Shown: positions 23,348 through 33,864, counted from the first letter of the stretch. The stretch: DNA of 46,859 nucleotides from Alphaproteobacteria bacterium (GCA_010032545.1 RGPT01000005.1:1-46859), one strand, 5' to 3'. Made by a program: numbers and translations. The notes: generated by a model not told the origin, from the letters alone.

Positions 23348-26300
23348 CTACCAGTTCACCCTGAGGCCGCCATTGAGGGCATGGGTGCTGGTGCCGGTGG
23401 CCACTTCGCCGTCGTAGCGGGCGTAGAGCGATACGCCCTGGGCGACGACGGTGCTGGCGGCGAGGCTGAAGACAGCCGAGTCGGTCTGCGGGGCGGCCCC
23501 GAACACGGTGAAGTTGGCGCCCGGTGCGCCGGCGAAGCTGGCCGTCACCGGCCGCGCGGTGTTTGCATATTCGTGCGCCCAGCCCAGCCGCATCTGCAAC
23601 GCGAGCTTCTCGCGACCCTCGACCCCGAAGGCGCCGGCGAACTCGGCGCCCAGCACGCTGCGGGCCGCGCCGGTGGTCTGCGCCGCGACGTTGAGGTTGA
23701 GCGCGCCCGCACCGCTTTCGCTAAAACCGTTCTGGCTGTTGGTCGTGCCCTGGAAGCGGACGAACGGGCTGATCGACGCCGCCGCCGGCTCATAGAGGCC
23801 GATCCTGTAGCCGGCCTCGACCTGGGCCAGGAACTGGTTGGCGCCGGTGCGGCCCTGCGCGGTGCGCGCGGCGAGATTGGGCAGCGCGATCTGGCGCGTC
23901 ATCTGGTTGTCGTTGTAGCCGTAGCCCGCCAGGCCATCGAGATAGAAGGCGCGCTGCGTGAAGGAGGCGTAGAGGCTGGCCTGGTAGCTGCTGGTGGTGC
24001 CCAGGCCGCTGAAGCCGCTGGCCCACTGGTTGCCGGTGCTGAAGCCGACGCCGATGCCGGCCAGGAAGCCGGGATCGAAGCGATAGTCGACGCCGGTGGC
24101 GACGCCGCCGGCATTGTAGGTGAGCGTGCCGGCGTTGCCGTTGCCGGCAACGCTGCCGGTGCCGCCCATCGCGCTGCCCCACAGGCTCCACGGGCTGGCC
24201 TCGCCGTCGCAGGCCTCGGAGTCGGCGAGGACCACGTCGCAGGCCTGTGCGACGGCCACACGGGTGCCGCCGCCGAAGCCGCCGCGGGCCAGGCCCATCT
24301 GCTGGCCCAGCGCGTTCATGAACAGCAGGCCGCCGCCCAGGTTGGCGGAGCCGAAGCCGGAATAGTTCTGTCCGCTGATGGCGTTCATGGCGGCCTGGCC
24401 CTGCGCCGAGGTGTAGGTCGCCATGGTGCCGATGACGGTGGCGAGATCGCCGCTGGCACCGGCGACGCTCTGGTCGAGGACGCGGCCGACGGCGGCCTGG
24501 TTGGGCGTGGCGGCCCCGGCGCCGAAGCGTAGACGCCGGTTGCCGCCGTCAGGGTCACGGTGCCGCCGTTGAGGGTGGCGGTGCCGGGCGCACCGCTCAC
24601 GTTGATGCGGTCGGCCTGGCCGGCGCTGTTGGTCTCGACCTGGTAGGTGCTTCCGGCGGCCTGGGTGTAGCTGCCGGAGACGTTCAGCGTGCCGATGGAA
24701 TTGCCCGGTGCGACGATGCCGTTGTTGTTGACCGTGCCGGTGATGGTGCCGGTGCCGCCGAGGTTGCCGCCGGCGCCGACCGTCACGTTGCTGGTGATGC
24801 TGCCGTTGATGGCGAGCCGGCCGCCCGAGACCGTGGTCGGGCCGGTGTAGGTGTTGGTGCCGGTCAGGTTCAACGTGCCGCTGCCCGTCTTGGTGATGCC
24901 GCCCGTGCCGGTGAGGGTGCCGGCGAAGGTCGTGCTGCCGGTCTCCGCGACCGTAAGCGTGCTGGCGCCGAGCGACAGCGTGCCGCCGACGCCGGCGAGC
25001 GAGCCGATGGCGTGCCGGCGTTGATCGTGGTGCCGCCCATGTAGCTGTTGGCGCCCGACAGGGTGAGGATGCCGGTGCCGGCTTTGGTGAGGCCGCCACT
25101 GCCGGTGATCGCCGTGCTCACCACGATGTTGTTGCCGTTGGTGTCGATCGTGCCACCACCCATGCCCAGCGAAACCTGTCGCGCGATGGTGAAGGCCGAT
25201 GTCGGTGCAGCGTGCCGCCGGTGAAGGTGAGGCCACCCGAGGCGGCGCCCATGGCGGCGTCGGCGCCGGCGCGCAGGATGCCACCCGAGGCGATCGTCGT
25301 CCCGCCTGTATAGGTATTGTTGCCGGTGAGAGTGACCTGGCCGCTACCGATCGTGAGCCCGCCGGACCCCGAGATCACGCTGGATATGGTCCCGCTGCCG
25401 CTTTGAAGCAGCGTCGTGCTGCCCATCAGGAAGGTGGGGAGGCTGTTGGAAAAGCCATCCTGTAGGCTGACATCGCCGGTCAGCGAAAGCCCTGGTGTCA
25501 CCTGCCCGATGGCACCGGCTGCACCAGCCCAAGCGTAGCCGACGAACCCGCCGATCGGATCGTAGAGATAGTCAAAGCCCTGGAAGAACTGACGGCCGGT
25601 GTTCAGGAAGATCGACGGTCCGTTGGGGATCACTTCGACAGTGTTGTTGGGATTGAGCGGATTGCTGCTGGAGCCGGCCGTGAGCGTGTAGCTGTAGCTG
25701 GCCGGCTGTGACGTGCTTTGTCCCGGCAGGAAGACCTGGACCTGCGCGCCGCTGGACGGCGTGATGCAGTTGCCGCCGCCCGGCGGATTAGGGCAGGGAA
25801 AGGTGGCAAGCGCAAAGCCAGGCGGCGGTGTGAGGAACGAGTAACCGATACCGGCGTCGGGCAGGATCTGGCCGTTGCCGGTCACGCCGCCCACGGTGAT
25901 CGCCATGGGCGCCTGCTGCCAGGCGGGCGCCGGCTGGCCCGAGTTCGGCGTGTTCGGCGTCAGCTTTACGACGGCGAAGTTGCTGCCGGGATTGTTGCCG
26001 TTGATGTCGGTCGTATTGCTGAGACCCAGGGTGACGCCGCTGTTGGTGATGAGGTAGCCTTGGCGCAAGGTGTTCATCGAGGCGCTGACACCTGGGGCGA
26101 TCGAGACGATGTTGATGAAGGGATTGGTATTGTTGTTGGCGGCGGGCGGATTGATCGAGCTCGCCCCGCGATCGAAGCCGACGCCCATATAGGCGATACC
26201 GGACGGCGTTCCGCCGGGAGGCGTCGGCGTGCAGGCCCTGTCGGGGATCGTGCAGGTCTGATTGGTCACCAGCAGGACCGTAACTTTCGATGTCGCCAAG

Positions 26301-26752
26301 GCGGTGGGGGTTCCACCAGGCGCCGGTGTCTGGTTGATGACGACGTTCGTCTCATAGAAGGTGCCGGTCGAGAGCAGTCCACTGCTGCTGTAGAACTGGC
26401 TTCCCGTTCCGACAGCCAAGTCGTTCGGTCCCGGCTTGAAGTTGTCCGGCGAGACGATAATGCCCGTCGAGCCCGTGTCCATGACGAATTTTGTCGGGTT
26501 TGAGCCTGTCATCGAGAGATAGACGCTGGCCCCGGTGCTCGTGCCCATCGGGCCGTCAGCAAACGCAATGGTGGGGAGACTGGTGTAGCCGCCGTACAGG
26601 TTCCAGCTCTGCGCCCGTGCCGGGGCGCCTGCGGCCAACGCACTGGCGAGCACTGCGCTGCCCGCAGATAAAAGCCGGCGATACCTGATCGCCGCGCGGG
26701 CCCCGCTTCCGGCGACTGACAAGATCGGTCCTGCTCGAAAATAAATACGCAT
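23348..26752 (-). pseudogene. Autotransporter with aspartic-protease-like passenger; three frame changes
   Basis: The start ATG (26752) gives a long leader ending near APARAQ. The passenger carries a pepsin-type motif, FVMDTGSTGIIV, and later a degenerate second motif PDAGIGYSFL and SIFLNTGRQFFQGFDYLYD. It continues into autotransporter repeats (NTYTGGTT, NSYMGGTT, NTYTGPTT). Beta-barrel residues end in LNGGLRVNW at 23348. The frame changes near 25208 and 25010, each explainable by a one-base loss. It changes again near 24528, where about 55 residues before the barrel linker (FGAGAATPNQAAVGRVLDQ) seem missing. With three lesions it should not yield a full protein unless the assembly is wrong. 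Confidence 0.8.
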
Positions 26753-26965
26753 CGAGAGTGCAATGTTAGTTCGGGGTCACGAAGAAAGCAACCCTTGCGA
26801 CGTCGGAGGCGTCTCCGGCCGCTGTCTTCGAGAGGCTGCGGGCGACGAGGCGGGCTGCGGACGATTACATCATCGCCATCACGCGCGCATGAGAAAAGGT
26901 TTGTCGTGGAAGGCGTGACAGGGGCGTAGCGTCCGACCCGTCGACAACGATCGGGAGTCTGTTTC

Positions 26966-27520
26966 ATGCCGCGCGTAACCGAGATCGAGGAGGATGGTGG
27001 CGATCCGACTTTGAAGGCGATCTTCGACAAGCAGCGCGAATTGTTCGGTGGCCTGCTGAATCCCACCAAGGTGCTGGCGCATTGTCCGCCGATCCTGCGG
27101 GCCGCCGGGCTGCTCGGCCAATCGATCGAGCAATCGGGCCTGCTGCCGAAGTCGCTGCCGCCGCTGCTCTATCTGCGCGTGGCCGCGATCAACGGATGTC
27201 CCTTTTGAATGGACATCAATTCCAGCCGTGTGCTGGAAACGACCGAAGGCGGAATGGAGAAGCTGGCTGAAGTAGCGAGCTGGCGCACGAGTTCGTTGTT
27301 CAGCGCGATGGAGCGCGTCGCGCTCGAGTATGCCGAGCGCATCACCTACACCGACCAGAAGGTGGACGACGCTTTCTTCGCCGAGGTGAAGAAGCACTTT
27401 TCGGACGCTCAGATCGTCGAACTGACGGCGGCGATCGCGCTCGAGAATTTTCGCTCGAAATTCAACCCTACCCTGGGCGTCGAGGCCCAGGGATTCTGCA
27501 TGGTGCCGCCGAGGAAGTGA
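26966..27520 (+). CDS. Putative selenoprotein: carboxymuconolactone decarboxylase/AhpD-like with CxxU (UGA at 27206)
   Basis: From ATG 26966 the frame runs 80 codons to C78-P-F then UGA, and continues in the same frame for 103 more codons. Reading UGA as selenocysteine gives 184 residues, a normal length. Both sides match the CMD/AhpD-like family: LYLRVAAINGC before, MDINSSRVLE, then WRTSSLFSAMERVALEYAER and ELTAAIALENFRSKFN after. Family members have CxxC here, so Sec would replace the resolving Cys of a redox pair used in peroxide or thiol chemistry. A hairpin at 27220-27238 fits a bSECIS. Alternatives are a Cys-to-stop nonsense mutation or reinitiation at ATG 27209. The AhpD proton-relay Glu and His are not evident. 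Confidence 0.7.
27206..27238 (+). promoter_or_regulatory. UGA codon with candidate bacterial SECIS hairpin
   Basis: Eleven bases after UGA, TTCCAGC (27220-27226) pairs perfectly with GCTGGAA (27232-27238) across loop CGTGT. Counting the U of UGA as 1, loop bases 23 and 24 are G and U, the two loop bases SelB needs at these positions in E. coli fdhF. Position 17 is C, and no bulged U is seen; U occupies 15 and 16 instead. Confidence 0.6.
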
Positions 27521-27531
27521 CGGCCAGGGAA

Positions 27532-27552
27532 GTGACGGCCGGGGGCCGTCAC
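27532..27552. terminator. Hairpin between convergent genes
   Basis: GTGACGGCC-GGG-GGCCGTCAC is a perfect 9-bp stem. It lies between the putative selenoprotein stop (27520) and the tctC stop codon (27549-27551), which is inside the 3' arm. AAGTGACGGCC occurs twice in tandem here (27515 on and 27530 on). There is no T-run, so the terminator call is by position. Confidence 0.5.
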
Positions 27553-28354
27553 TCCATATCGACCTTCAGTTCCTTGAGCTTCTTGCCCCAGAAGGCGTGC
27601 TCGTCGGCGACGAGCTTGGTGAAGTCCGCGCGGGTGCGGTCGGGCGGCATTTCGAGCCCGTCCCGGGCCAGCGCCTCTTCCCACTTCGGATTCTTCATCG
27701 CCTCCTGGGTGACCTTGGCGATCTTGTCGAGTATGGCCGGCGGTGTCTTGGCGGGGGCGAACAGGCCCTGCCAGCTGGTCACGACGACGTCGATGCCCTG
27801 CTCTTTCAGCGTCGGCACGTCGGGCAGGGACGCGCGAACAGCGCGCCGGCGAGGTGATTGTTGCCGCCCACGCCCGACGACGAGAAGGTGAGCGTGTCGG
27901 GATCCTTCTTGGCCAGCGCCACCAGCTCGGCCGCGTTCTTGACCGGCACCTTGTTGCCCACGACCAGCACGTACTGGTAGTCCGTCACCTGGCAGATCGG
28001 CGCGAGGGTTGCGAGGGTGTCGATCATGCCCTTCTGGACGTGCGGGTTGATGATCACGTTGGTGCCGACCGCAACGAACAGCGTCTGGCCGTCCGGCTTG
28101 GCATTCGCGACGGCGCGCAGGCCGATCGAGCCGGCCGCGCCGCCCTTGTTGTCGATGACGATCTGCTGGCCGATGATCGGCGTCATGACGTGTGCGAGTT
28201 CGCGGGCAATGATGTCCGTGCTGCCGCCCGCGGCGTAGCCGACGACGAAGGTGACCGGGCCGGCCGGCCACGCGGCCTGGGCGCGCAAGCCGGAGGGCAG
28301 GAGGAGGGCGCCCGTTCCAAGGGCAAGCGCGTGTCGGCGGTTGAGGGCGTTCAT
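27549..28354 (-). pseudogene. TctC/Bug-family binding protein with internal deletion
   Basis: From ATG 28354 (SD GGAGGAAA) the protein has a leader (HALALGTGALLLPSGLRAQA) and family motifs PVTFVVGYAAGGSTDIIARE, GQQIVIDNKGGAAGSIGLRA and SSSGVGGNNHLAGALF. Near 27834 the frame changes directly into LPDVPTLKEQGIDVVVTSWQ and a normal C-terminus. Bug proteins are about 320 residues; here roughly 270 codons remain, so some 50-70 residues of the second lobe are missing. It sits 16 bases upstream of... on the same strand as tcuA, which precedes it? The order on the minus strand is tcuA's neighbour: this gene starts before 28371 ends, i.e. it follows tcuA by 16 bases. The intact form would import tricarboxylates. 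Confidence 0.8.
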
Positions 28355-28370
28355 GTTTTCCTCCCGTGTC

Positions 28371-29861
28371 CTAATTCTTGCCGGCAACGTAGCGGCCGGC
28401 GCCGTCGCCGGCCAGCTTTCCGAGCACCGCGCCCGAGACGAGCCCCGTGCCGCCGGGATAGTTGTGATAGAACAGCCCGCCCACCAGCTCGCCGGCGGCG
28501 AACAGGCCGGGAATGGTGGTGCCGTCGGTGTTCTCGACCTCGCCTTCGGTGCTGATCTTGAGCCCGCCGAAGGTGAAGGTGAGCCCGCAGGTGACGGCGT
28601 AGGCCTCGAACGGGGCCTGGTCGATCGTGTTGGCCCAGTTGCTCTTCGGCACCGCAAGCCCTCGCGTGCTTCGGCCGTCCTTGACCGCGGGATTGAACGG
28701 CACCTCGGTCATGACGGCTTCGTTCCACTCCTTGATCGTCTTCAGGAATGCCGTCGGGTCGACACCCTCGAGCTTGGTGGCCAGCTCCTCGATCGTGTCG
28801 GCGCGGACCTTGGTCATGCGCTTGATGCGGTATTCGTCGCGCAGCTTGTCGAGCACCTTCGAATCGAAGATCTGCCAGGCAAACTGCTGCGGCTGAGACA
28901 GGATCACGGCGCCGTACTTGGCATAGGTGTAGTTGCGGAAGTCGGCGCCCTCGTCGACGAAGCGCAGGCCGTTGGCGTTCACCATGATGCCGAGCGGGTA
29001 GGAGTGCTTCTGGAAATTGTCGCCGACTTCCAGGTCGCCGAATTCCGGCGCGTTCATGTCCCAGCCGACCGCGTGGCCGCCCGACCAGTTGCCGTGCGGC
29101 TTGGCGCCGATGGCGAGCGCCATGTTGATGCCGGCGCCTGTGTTGAAGCGCGTACCGCGTACCTTGGCCAGATCCCAGGTCGGCCCCAGATAGCGCGTGC
29201 GCATCTCGGCGTTGCTCTCGAAGCCGCCGCAGGCCAGCACGACCGCCTTGGCGCCGATCCGCACCTTGCGACCTTTATGTCTGGCGATGACGCCGCGCAC
29301 GACGCCGTCCTCCTCGATCAGCGACACCGCCGCGGTCTCGTAGTGGATCGGAATACCGGCTTTCACCGCGGCCTTGTGCTCGAGGTCGACCAGGCCGGGG
29401 CCGCCGCCCCACGCCTCGACCGCGAGGCCGCCCCAGAACTTGTACTTGCCGTTCACCTTGAAGGCCTGCCGGCCGTAGGAGGGCTGGAAACGTACGCCCT
29501 TGGTGCGCATCCACTTCAGCGTCTCGAAGCTGCGGCCGATCAGGATGTCGGTAAGCTCGGGGTCGCAGCGGTAGTTGGTGACGCGACCCATGTCGTCTAG
29601 GAACTCGTCGGCCGAGTAGCTGCCGAAGTCGACGTCGCGCTGCTCGTCCGGGGTGAGGTCGTAGAGCTGGACCAGGTCCTTTACGCCATTGAAGACGACG
29701 CGCATGGCGCCGGCAGTATAGGTGCTGTTGCCGCCGCGCTCGGCCTCGGGGGCTGCTTCCAGCATGGCGACCGTGGCGCCCTTTTCGCGGGCGGCAAGCG
29801 CTGCACAGGCCGCGGCGTTGCCGGCCCCCACCACCAGTACATCGACCTGAAAATCGTCCAC
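28371..29861 (-). CDS. tcuA: FAD-dependent tricarballylate dehydrogenase-like flavoprotein
   Basis: This 496-residue protein is a fumarate-reductase-type flavoprotein. The FAD site is VDVLVVGAGNAAACAALAAR at residues 5-24, followed by AERGGNSTYTAGAMRVVFNG, a hallmark of TcuA. The C-terminus has the second FAD segment TTIPGLFAAGELVGGLFYHN and YPGGTGLVSGAVLG. TcuA oxidises tricarballylate to cis-aconitate. The start is GTG 29861 with GAGGAG upstream. The damaged TctC-type receptor follows 16 bases downstream on the same strand. No tcuB gene is here, and other substrates of the FAD-binding dehydrogenase family are possible. Confidence 0.82.
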   Translation of the reverse strand: MDDFQVDVLVVGAGNAAACAALAAREKGATVAMLEAAPEAERGGNSTYTAGAMRVVFNGVKDLVQLYDLTPDEQRDVDFGSYSADEFLDDMGRVTNYRCDPELTDILIGRSFETLKWMRTKGVRFQPSYGRQAFKVNGKYKFWGGLAVEAWGGGPGLVDLEHKAAVKAGIPIHYETAAVSLIEEDGVVRGVIARHKGRKVRIGAKAVVLACGGFESNAEMRTRYLGPTWDLAKVRGTRFNTGAGINMALAIGAKPHGNWSGGHAVGWDMNAPEFGDLEVGDNFQKHSYPLGIMVNANGLRFVDEGADFRNYTYAKYGAVILSQPQQFAWQIFDSKVLDKLRDEYRIKRMTKVRADTIEELATKLEGVDPTAFLKTIKEWNEAVMTEVPFNPAVKDGRSTRGLAVPKSNWANTIDQAPFEAYAVTCGLTFTFGGLKISTEGEVENTDGTTIPGLFAAGELVGGLFYHNYPGGTGLVSGAVLGKLAGDGAGRYVAGKN

Positions 29862-29908
29862 GCGTCGCTCCTCGATTTCGGCACCAAACTTGCGGTAGAA
29901 TAGGGCCA

Positions 29909-30556
29909 ATGGGTGATCGTTTCGACCGTCTAGGGGTCCGGCATACCAATGTCGAGGCTCTGCTGCGCCGGCCAGGCATCGGGCACAACAACGGCCCGAC
30001 CTTCGACATGTCCTGGGAGGCCTGGGTTTGGCGGCGTGCCAGCGCCCGGGCATGGAAGGCACCGAAGCCCGAAGTAGCGATGATGCGCCTGAAGCGGGCC
30101 GAACGGCTGGGCATCACCTACAAGGAATTGACCTCGGCGCTGATGGACTCGGGTGCCCATCTCGGCGCCGCCGTGCTGCCGCTGTCGCTGGCCGCCCGCG
30201 TGCGACGCGGACCGAACCGCGAAATCGTCGTCGAGCCGCGCAACAGCATCGCCGCCCTCGTTGCGAAATTCCGCGGCCGCCTCTTTATTCTTGGCGACCT
30301 CGACGCCGTGCCGGGCCTCGAAGATGCCGAGCGCGGCGAATTCCTGTCGCTCCTGAACCGCGCCTTCGACGGCAAGGTCGAGGCGGTGGGCTGGGGCCAT
30401 GACGGCAAGGCGATCCGCACGATGCTCAAGGCCAACGCCGTTCCGCATCAGGAGGCATTCCTGGTCGGCGCCGGCATCGGCCATCAAGTGCTTGGTGAGG
30501 CCGCCGGCCTGCCGCTCACCAAGGACATCGATACGTGGCTCAGCCCCTCGGGGTGA
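29909..30556 (+). CDS. Conserved protein of unknown function
   Basis: This 215-residue protein is divergent from tcuA by 47 bases. It contains RRPGIGHNNGPTFDMSWEAW; the GHNNGP signature is frequent in uncharacterised proteins of rhizobia and relatives. A segment KRAERLGITYKELTSALMDS looks like a small helical domain. The C-terminal part (SIAALVAKFRGRLFILGDLD, then FLVGAGIGHQVLGEAAG) has an alpha/beta look. I assign no function. It may be co-transcribed with the CoA transferase that starts 16 bases later. Confidence 0.65.
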   Translation: MGDRFDRLGVRHTNVEALLRRPGIGHNNGPTFDMSWEAWVWRRASARAWKAPKPEVAMMRLKRAERLGITYKELTSALMDSGAHLGAAVLPLSLAARVRRGPNREIVVEPRNSIAALVAKFRGRLFILGDLDAVPGLEDAERGEFLSLLNRAFDGKVEAVGWGHDGKAIRTMLKANAVPHQEAFLVGAGIGHQVLGEAAGLPLTKDIDTWLSPSG

Positions 30557-30571
30557 GGTATCTGATGAGGC

Positions 30572-31762
30572 ATGACCTCATCGTTTGAACCGCCCCTGAA
30601 AGGCGTCCGCGTCGTCGAACTCACCCACACCATCCTCGGGCCGTCCTGCGGCATGATCCTGGCCGATCTCGGCGCCGAGGTGATCAAGGTCGAACCGGTG
30701 GACGGCGACCGCACGCGCAAGCTCAGGGGCTTCGGCGCCGGCTTCTTCGGCTACTTCAATCGCAACAAGAAGAGCCTGGCGCTCGACGCCGACTCGGCCG
30801 AGGGCCGGGCGGCACTCGTCAAGCTGCTGCAATCGGCCGACGTGCTGATCGAGAACTTCGCGCCCGGCTCCATGGCCAAACGCGGGCTGGGGCCGAAGGA
30901 TCTCGAGAAGATCAACCCGCGCCTCGTCTACTGCGCCCTGAAAGGCTTCCTGCCCGGACCTTACGAGAAGCGGCCAGCGCTCGACGAGGTCGTACAGATG
31001 ATGGGCGGGCTCGCCTACATGACCGGTCCCAGCGGCCGGCCGCTGCGCGCCGGCACGTCGGTGATCGACATCGTGGGCGGCATGTTCGGCGCCTTCGGCA
31101 CAGTGCTGGCGCTGAAACAGCGCGACAGGACAGGCAAGGGCGGGCTGGTCGAGAGCGCGCTGTTCGAGTCGGTGGTCTTTCTGATGGGCCAGCATCTCGC
31201 CATCACCGCGATCAACGGCGCCGCGCCGCCGCCGATGCCCGAGCGCGTGAGCTCGTGGGCGGTCTACGAGATATTTAACACCGCCGACGATCTGCAGGTC
31301 TTCGTCGGCATCACCAGCGACGGCCAGTGGAAGCGCTTCTGCGAATTCTTCAAGCAGCCGGAGCTCGCGGGCGATGCCAGGCTCGCCACCAACAACCTGC
31401 GCATCGAGGCCAGGCCCTGGCTGGTGCCGAAGGTAGCCGCGGTCTTCAAGGCCTATGCCAAGGACGAGCTCGAACGGATGTGCCTGGACGCCGACATCTC
31501 CTTTGCGCCTGTGGCGCGGCCGCAGGACCTGTTCGACAACCCGCACCTTCTGGCCAACGGCTCGCTGGCGGCCACGACGTTGCCGGGCGGCGTGAAGACG
31601 CGCCTGCCGCTGCTGCCGTTCCAGATGTTCGGCTGGCGACCGCCGCTCACGAGCGATCCACCGGAAATCGGGCAGCACAACGAAGAGGTACTGGGCGCGC
31701 TGGGCTACGATGCGGCCGCCATCGCCGCACTCAGGACAGCGAGACTGCTGGGACCGACGTAG
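30572..31762 (+). CDS. CaiB/BaiF-family (class III) CoA transferase
   Basis: This 396-residue enzyme moves CoA between carboxylic acids. It begins LKGVRVVELTHTILGPSCGM and continues LGAEVIKVEPVDGDRTR and YFNRNKKSLALD, all family hallmarks. The catalytic Asp is in GTSVIDIVGGMFGAFG, near residue 166, the position of Asp169 in formyl-CoA transferase. The length is normal. It lies in a carboxylate-handling neighbourhood (tcuA, TctC), but the acyl substrate is not evident. Confidence 0.92.
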   Translation: MTSSFEPPLKGVRVVELTHTILGPSCGMILADLGAEVIKVEPVDGDRTRKLRGFGAGFFGYFNRNKKSLALDADSAEGRAALVKLLQSADVLIENFAPGSMAKRGLGPKDLEKINPRLVYCALKGFLPGPYEKRPALDEVVQMMGGLAYMTGPSGRPLRAGTSVIDIVGGMFGAFGTVLALKQRDRTGKGGLVESALFESVVFLMGQHLAITAINGAAPPPMPERVSSWAVYEIFNTADDLQVFVGITSDGQWKRFCEFFKQPELAGDARLATNNLRIEARPWLVPKVAAVFKAYAKDELERMCLDADISFAPVARPQDLFDNPHLLANGSLAATTLPGGVKTRLPLLPFQMFGWRPPLTSDPPEIGQHNEEVLGALGYDAAAIAALRTARLLGPT

Positions 31763-31887
31763 GGCTCGCGATACAGACGATACGAATTTCCGAACTGGCG
31801 ACACGGCGCTGATACGTGGCGCCGGTAAACAGAGTGCACGGGCACGGGCAATATAGCCCAGCCGCCTTGAGCTTCCGGGGATACGTC

Positions 31888-32082
31888 ATGTTCCAGATCT
31901 TCGGTTCCGTCCTGGCTGCGGCCACGATTGTCGTCACCCTCGCGGCCGCACCGGTCTATGGCCTTGTCCTGGCCTTCGCGACGCTCGGCTGGGTCGTCAA
32001 GGCGAGGCCCGCCCCGGTGTCGGCTGCGACGTACGACGCCCCGCAAGGTGGCATCGTCGTCTTCCTCGGCCGGTTCCGCTGA
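31888..32082 (+). CDS. Small hydrophobic protein, unknown
   Basis: This 64-residue protein has one transmembrane stretch (FGSVLAAATIVVTLAAAPVY) followed by GLVLAFATLGWVVKARPAP. It ends QGGIVVFLGRFR. The ATG at 31888 is inside a longer frame whose upstream part has no recognisable features. I recognise no family. Confidence 0.4.
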   Translation: MFQIFGSVLAAATIVVTLAAAPVYGLVLAFATLGWVVKARPAPVSAATYDAPQGGIVVFLGRFR

Positions 32083-32149
32083 TCCGCCGCTCCCGTTTCC
32101 GGCTGAGCCGCGTCTCCGTCCAACATCGCTATCCGTCGACCTCGGCCCG

Positions 32150-32236
32150 CGCCCGCTGAACCTCCACGGCGAGCGGCCCGAGGCGATCCGGACCGTACGC
32201 GGCATCGGCTACATGTTCGTGCCGCCCAAGGAGTGA
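32150..32236 (+). pseudogene. C-terminal remnant of an OmpR-type response regulator
   Basis: The last roughly 25 codons read GERPEAIRTVRGIGYMFVPP and a stop at 32236. This is the recognition-helix and wing end of winged-helix response regulators (IRTVRGxGYxF). No receiver domain or remaining winged-helix sequence is found upstream, where the small protein at 31888 ends. It is therefore a decayed remnant. Confidence 0.6.
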
Positions 32237-32318
32237 GGGGCGGCGGTAATCCATCGGAGGTCACGATGAAGATGCGGCAGGTCGTCAGCGGACGGCAAGG
32301 ACGGCAAGGCCATGGCTT

Positions 32319-32576
32319 TCGATCGACGAGGGTCCGCGCGATGTCGTCTCGCTCCGGCCGCAGGCGATCGTCACCAACGTCTGGTCGACTGCGGGGGGCG
32401 ACATGCGCGAACAGCGCGGCACGATCCACGGCTGGATCAAGCGGTCGGACAAGCCGTGCGTGATCGCTTTCGTCCTGATCGATGCCCGCCCCGTCGAACA
32501 AGGTGGGAAGACCTTGCCTGCGCATGGCTGGTCGGCGACGGCAACGGATCGTGTGGGCTTAAGGGAACATAGCTAG
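32319..32576 (+). other. Possible decayed coding fragment before recA
   Basis: An open stretch without a good start reads SIDEGPRDVVSLRPQAIVTN, then DMREQRGTIHGWIKRSDKPC, and ends at TAG 32574-32576. Codon use looks like that of real genes in the window. An upstream piece (DGKDGKAMAF) is in another frame, suggesting a frameshift near 32320. I do not recognise a family. Between 32083 and 32723 I otherwise see only the response-regulator remnant and the recA promoter region. Confidence 0.3.
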
Positions 32577-32632
32577 AACTTGTGTCAATAAGGTAAATTA
32601 AATCATGGGGTTAATTCCCCACTTGCTGACTG

Positions 32633-32647
32633 GAACAAAATAGGTAC
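32633..32647 (+). promoter_or_regulatory. LexA (SOS) box upstream of recA
   Basis: GAAC-AAAATAG-GTAC matches the alphaproteobacterial LexA consensus GAAC-N7-GAAC with one change. It is 77 bases before the recA ATG, where LexA repression of recA is expected. Confidence 0.65.
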
Positions 32648-32723
32648 ATTGGCGCTCTACCCGCTGCGGACTTATCCGCATTGCTGCTCCTGACAGGGGC
32701 ATGGGATACCGAGGAGACAGCCA

Positions 32724-33797
<1,074 letters not shown>

Positions 33798-33864
33798 TCG
33801 CCGCCGTCACGGACTACCCTTCGAAATAAGAGAGTCTTAGCGGCCCGATCCCCTGTCTCGGGTC

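Noticed and set aside
23381-24532. 383-codon plus-strand open frame
   Set aside because: It is the mirror of the autotransporter barrel, with a biased Ala/Gly/Arg composition and no recognisable motif.
27209-27520. Separate 103-residue gene starting at the ATG after UGA
   Set aside because: It begins in the middle of the conserved CMD domain, has no clear ribosome site, and lacks the first half of the fold; one readthrough product fits better.
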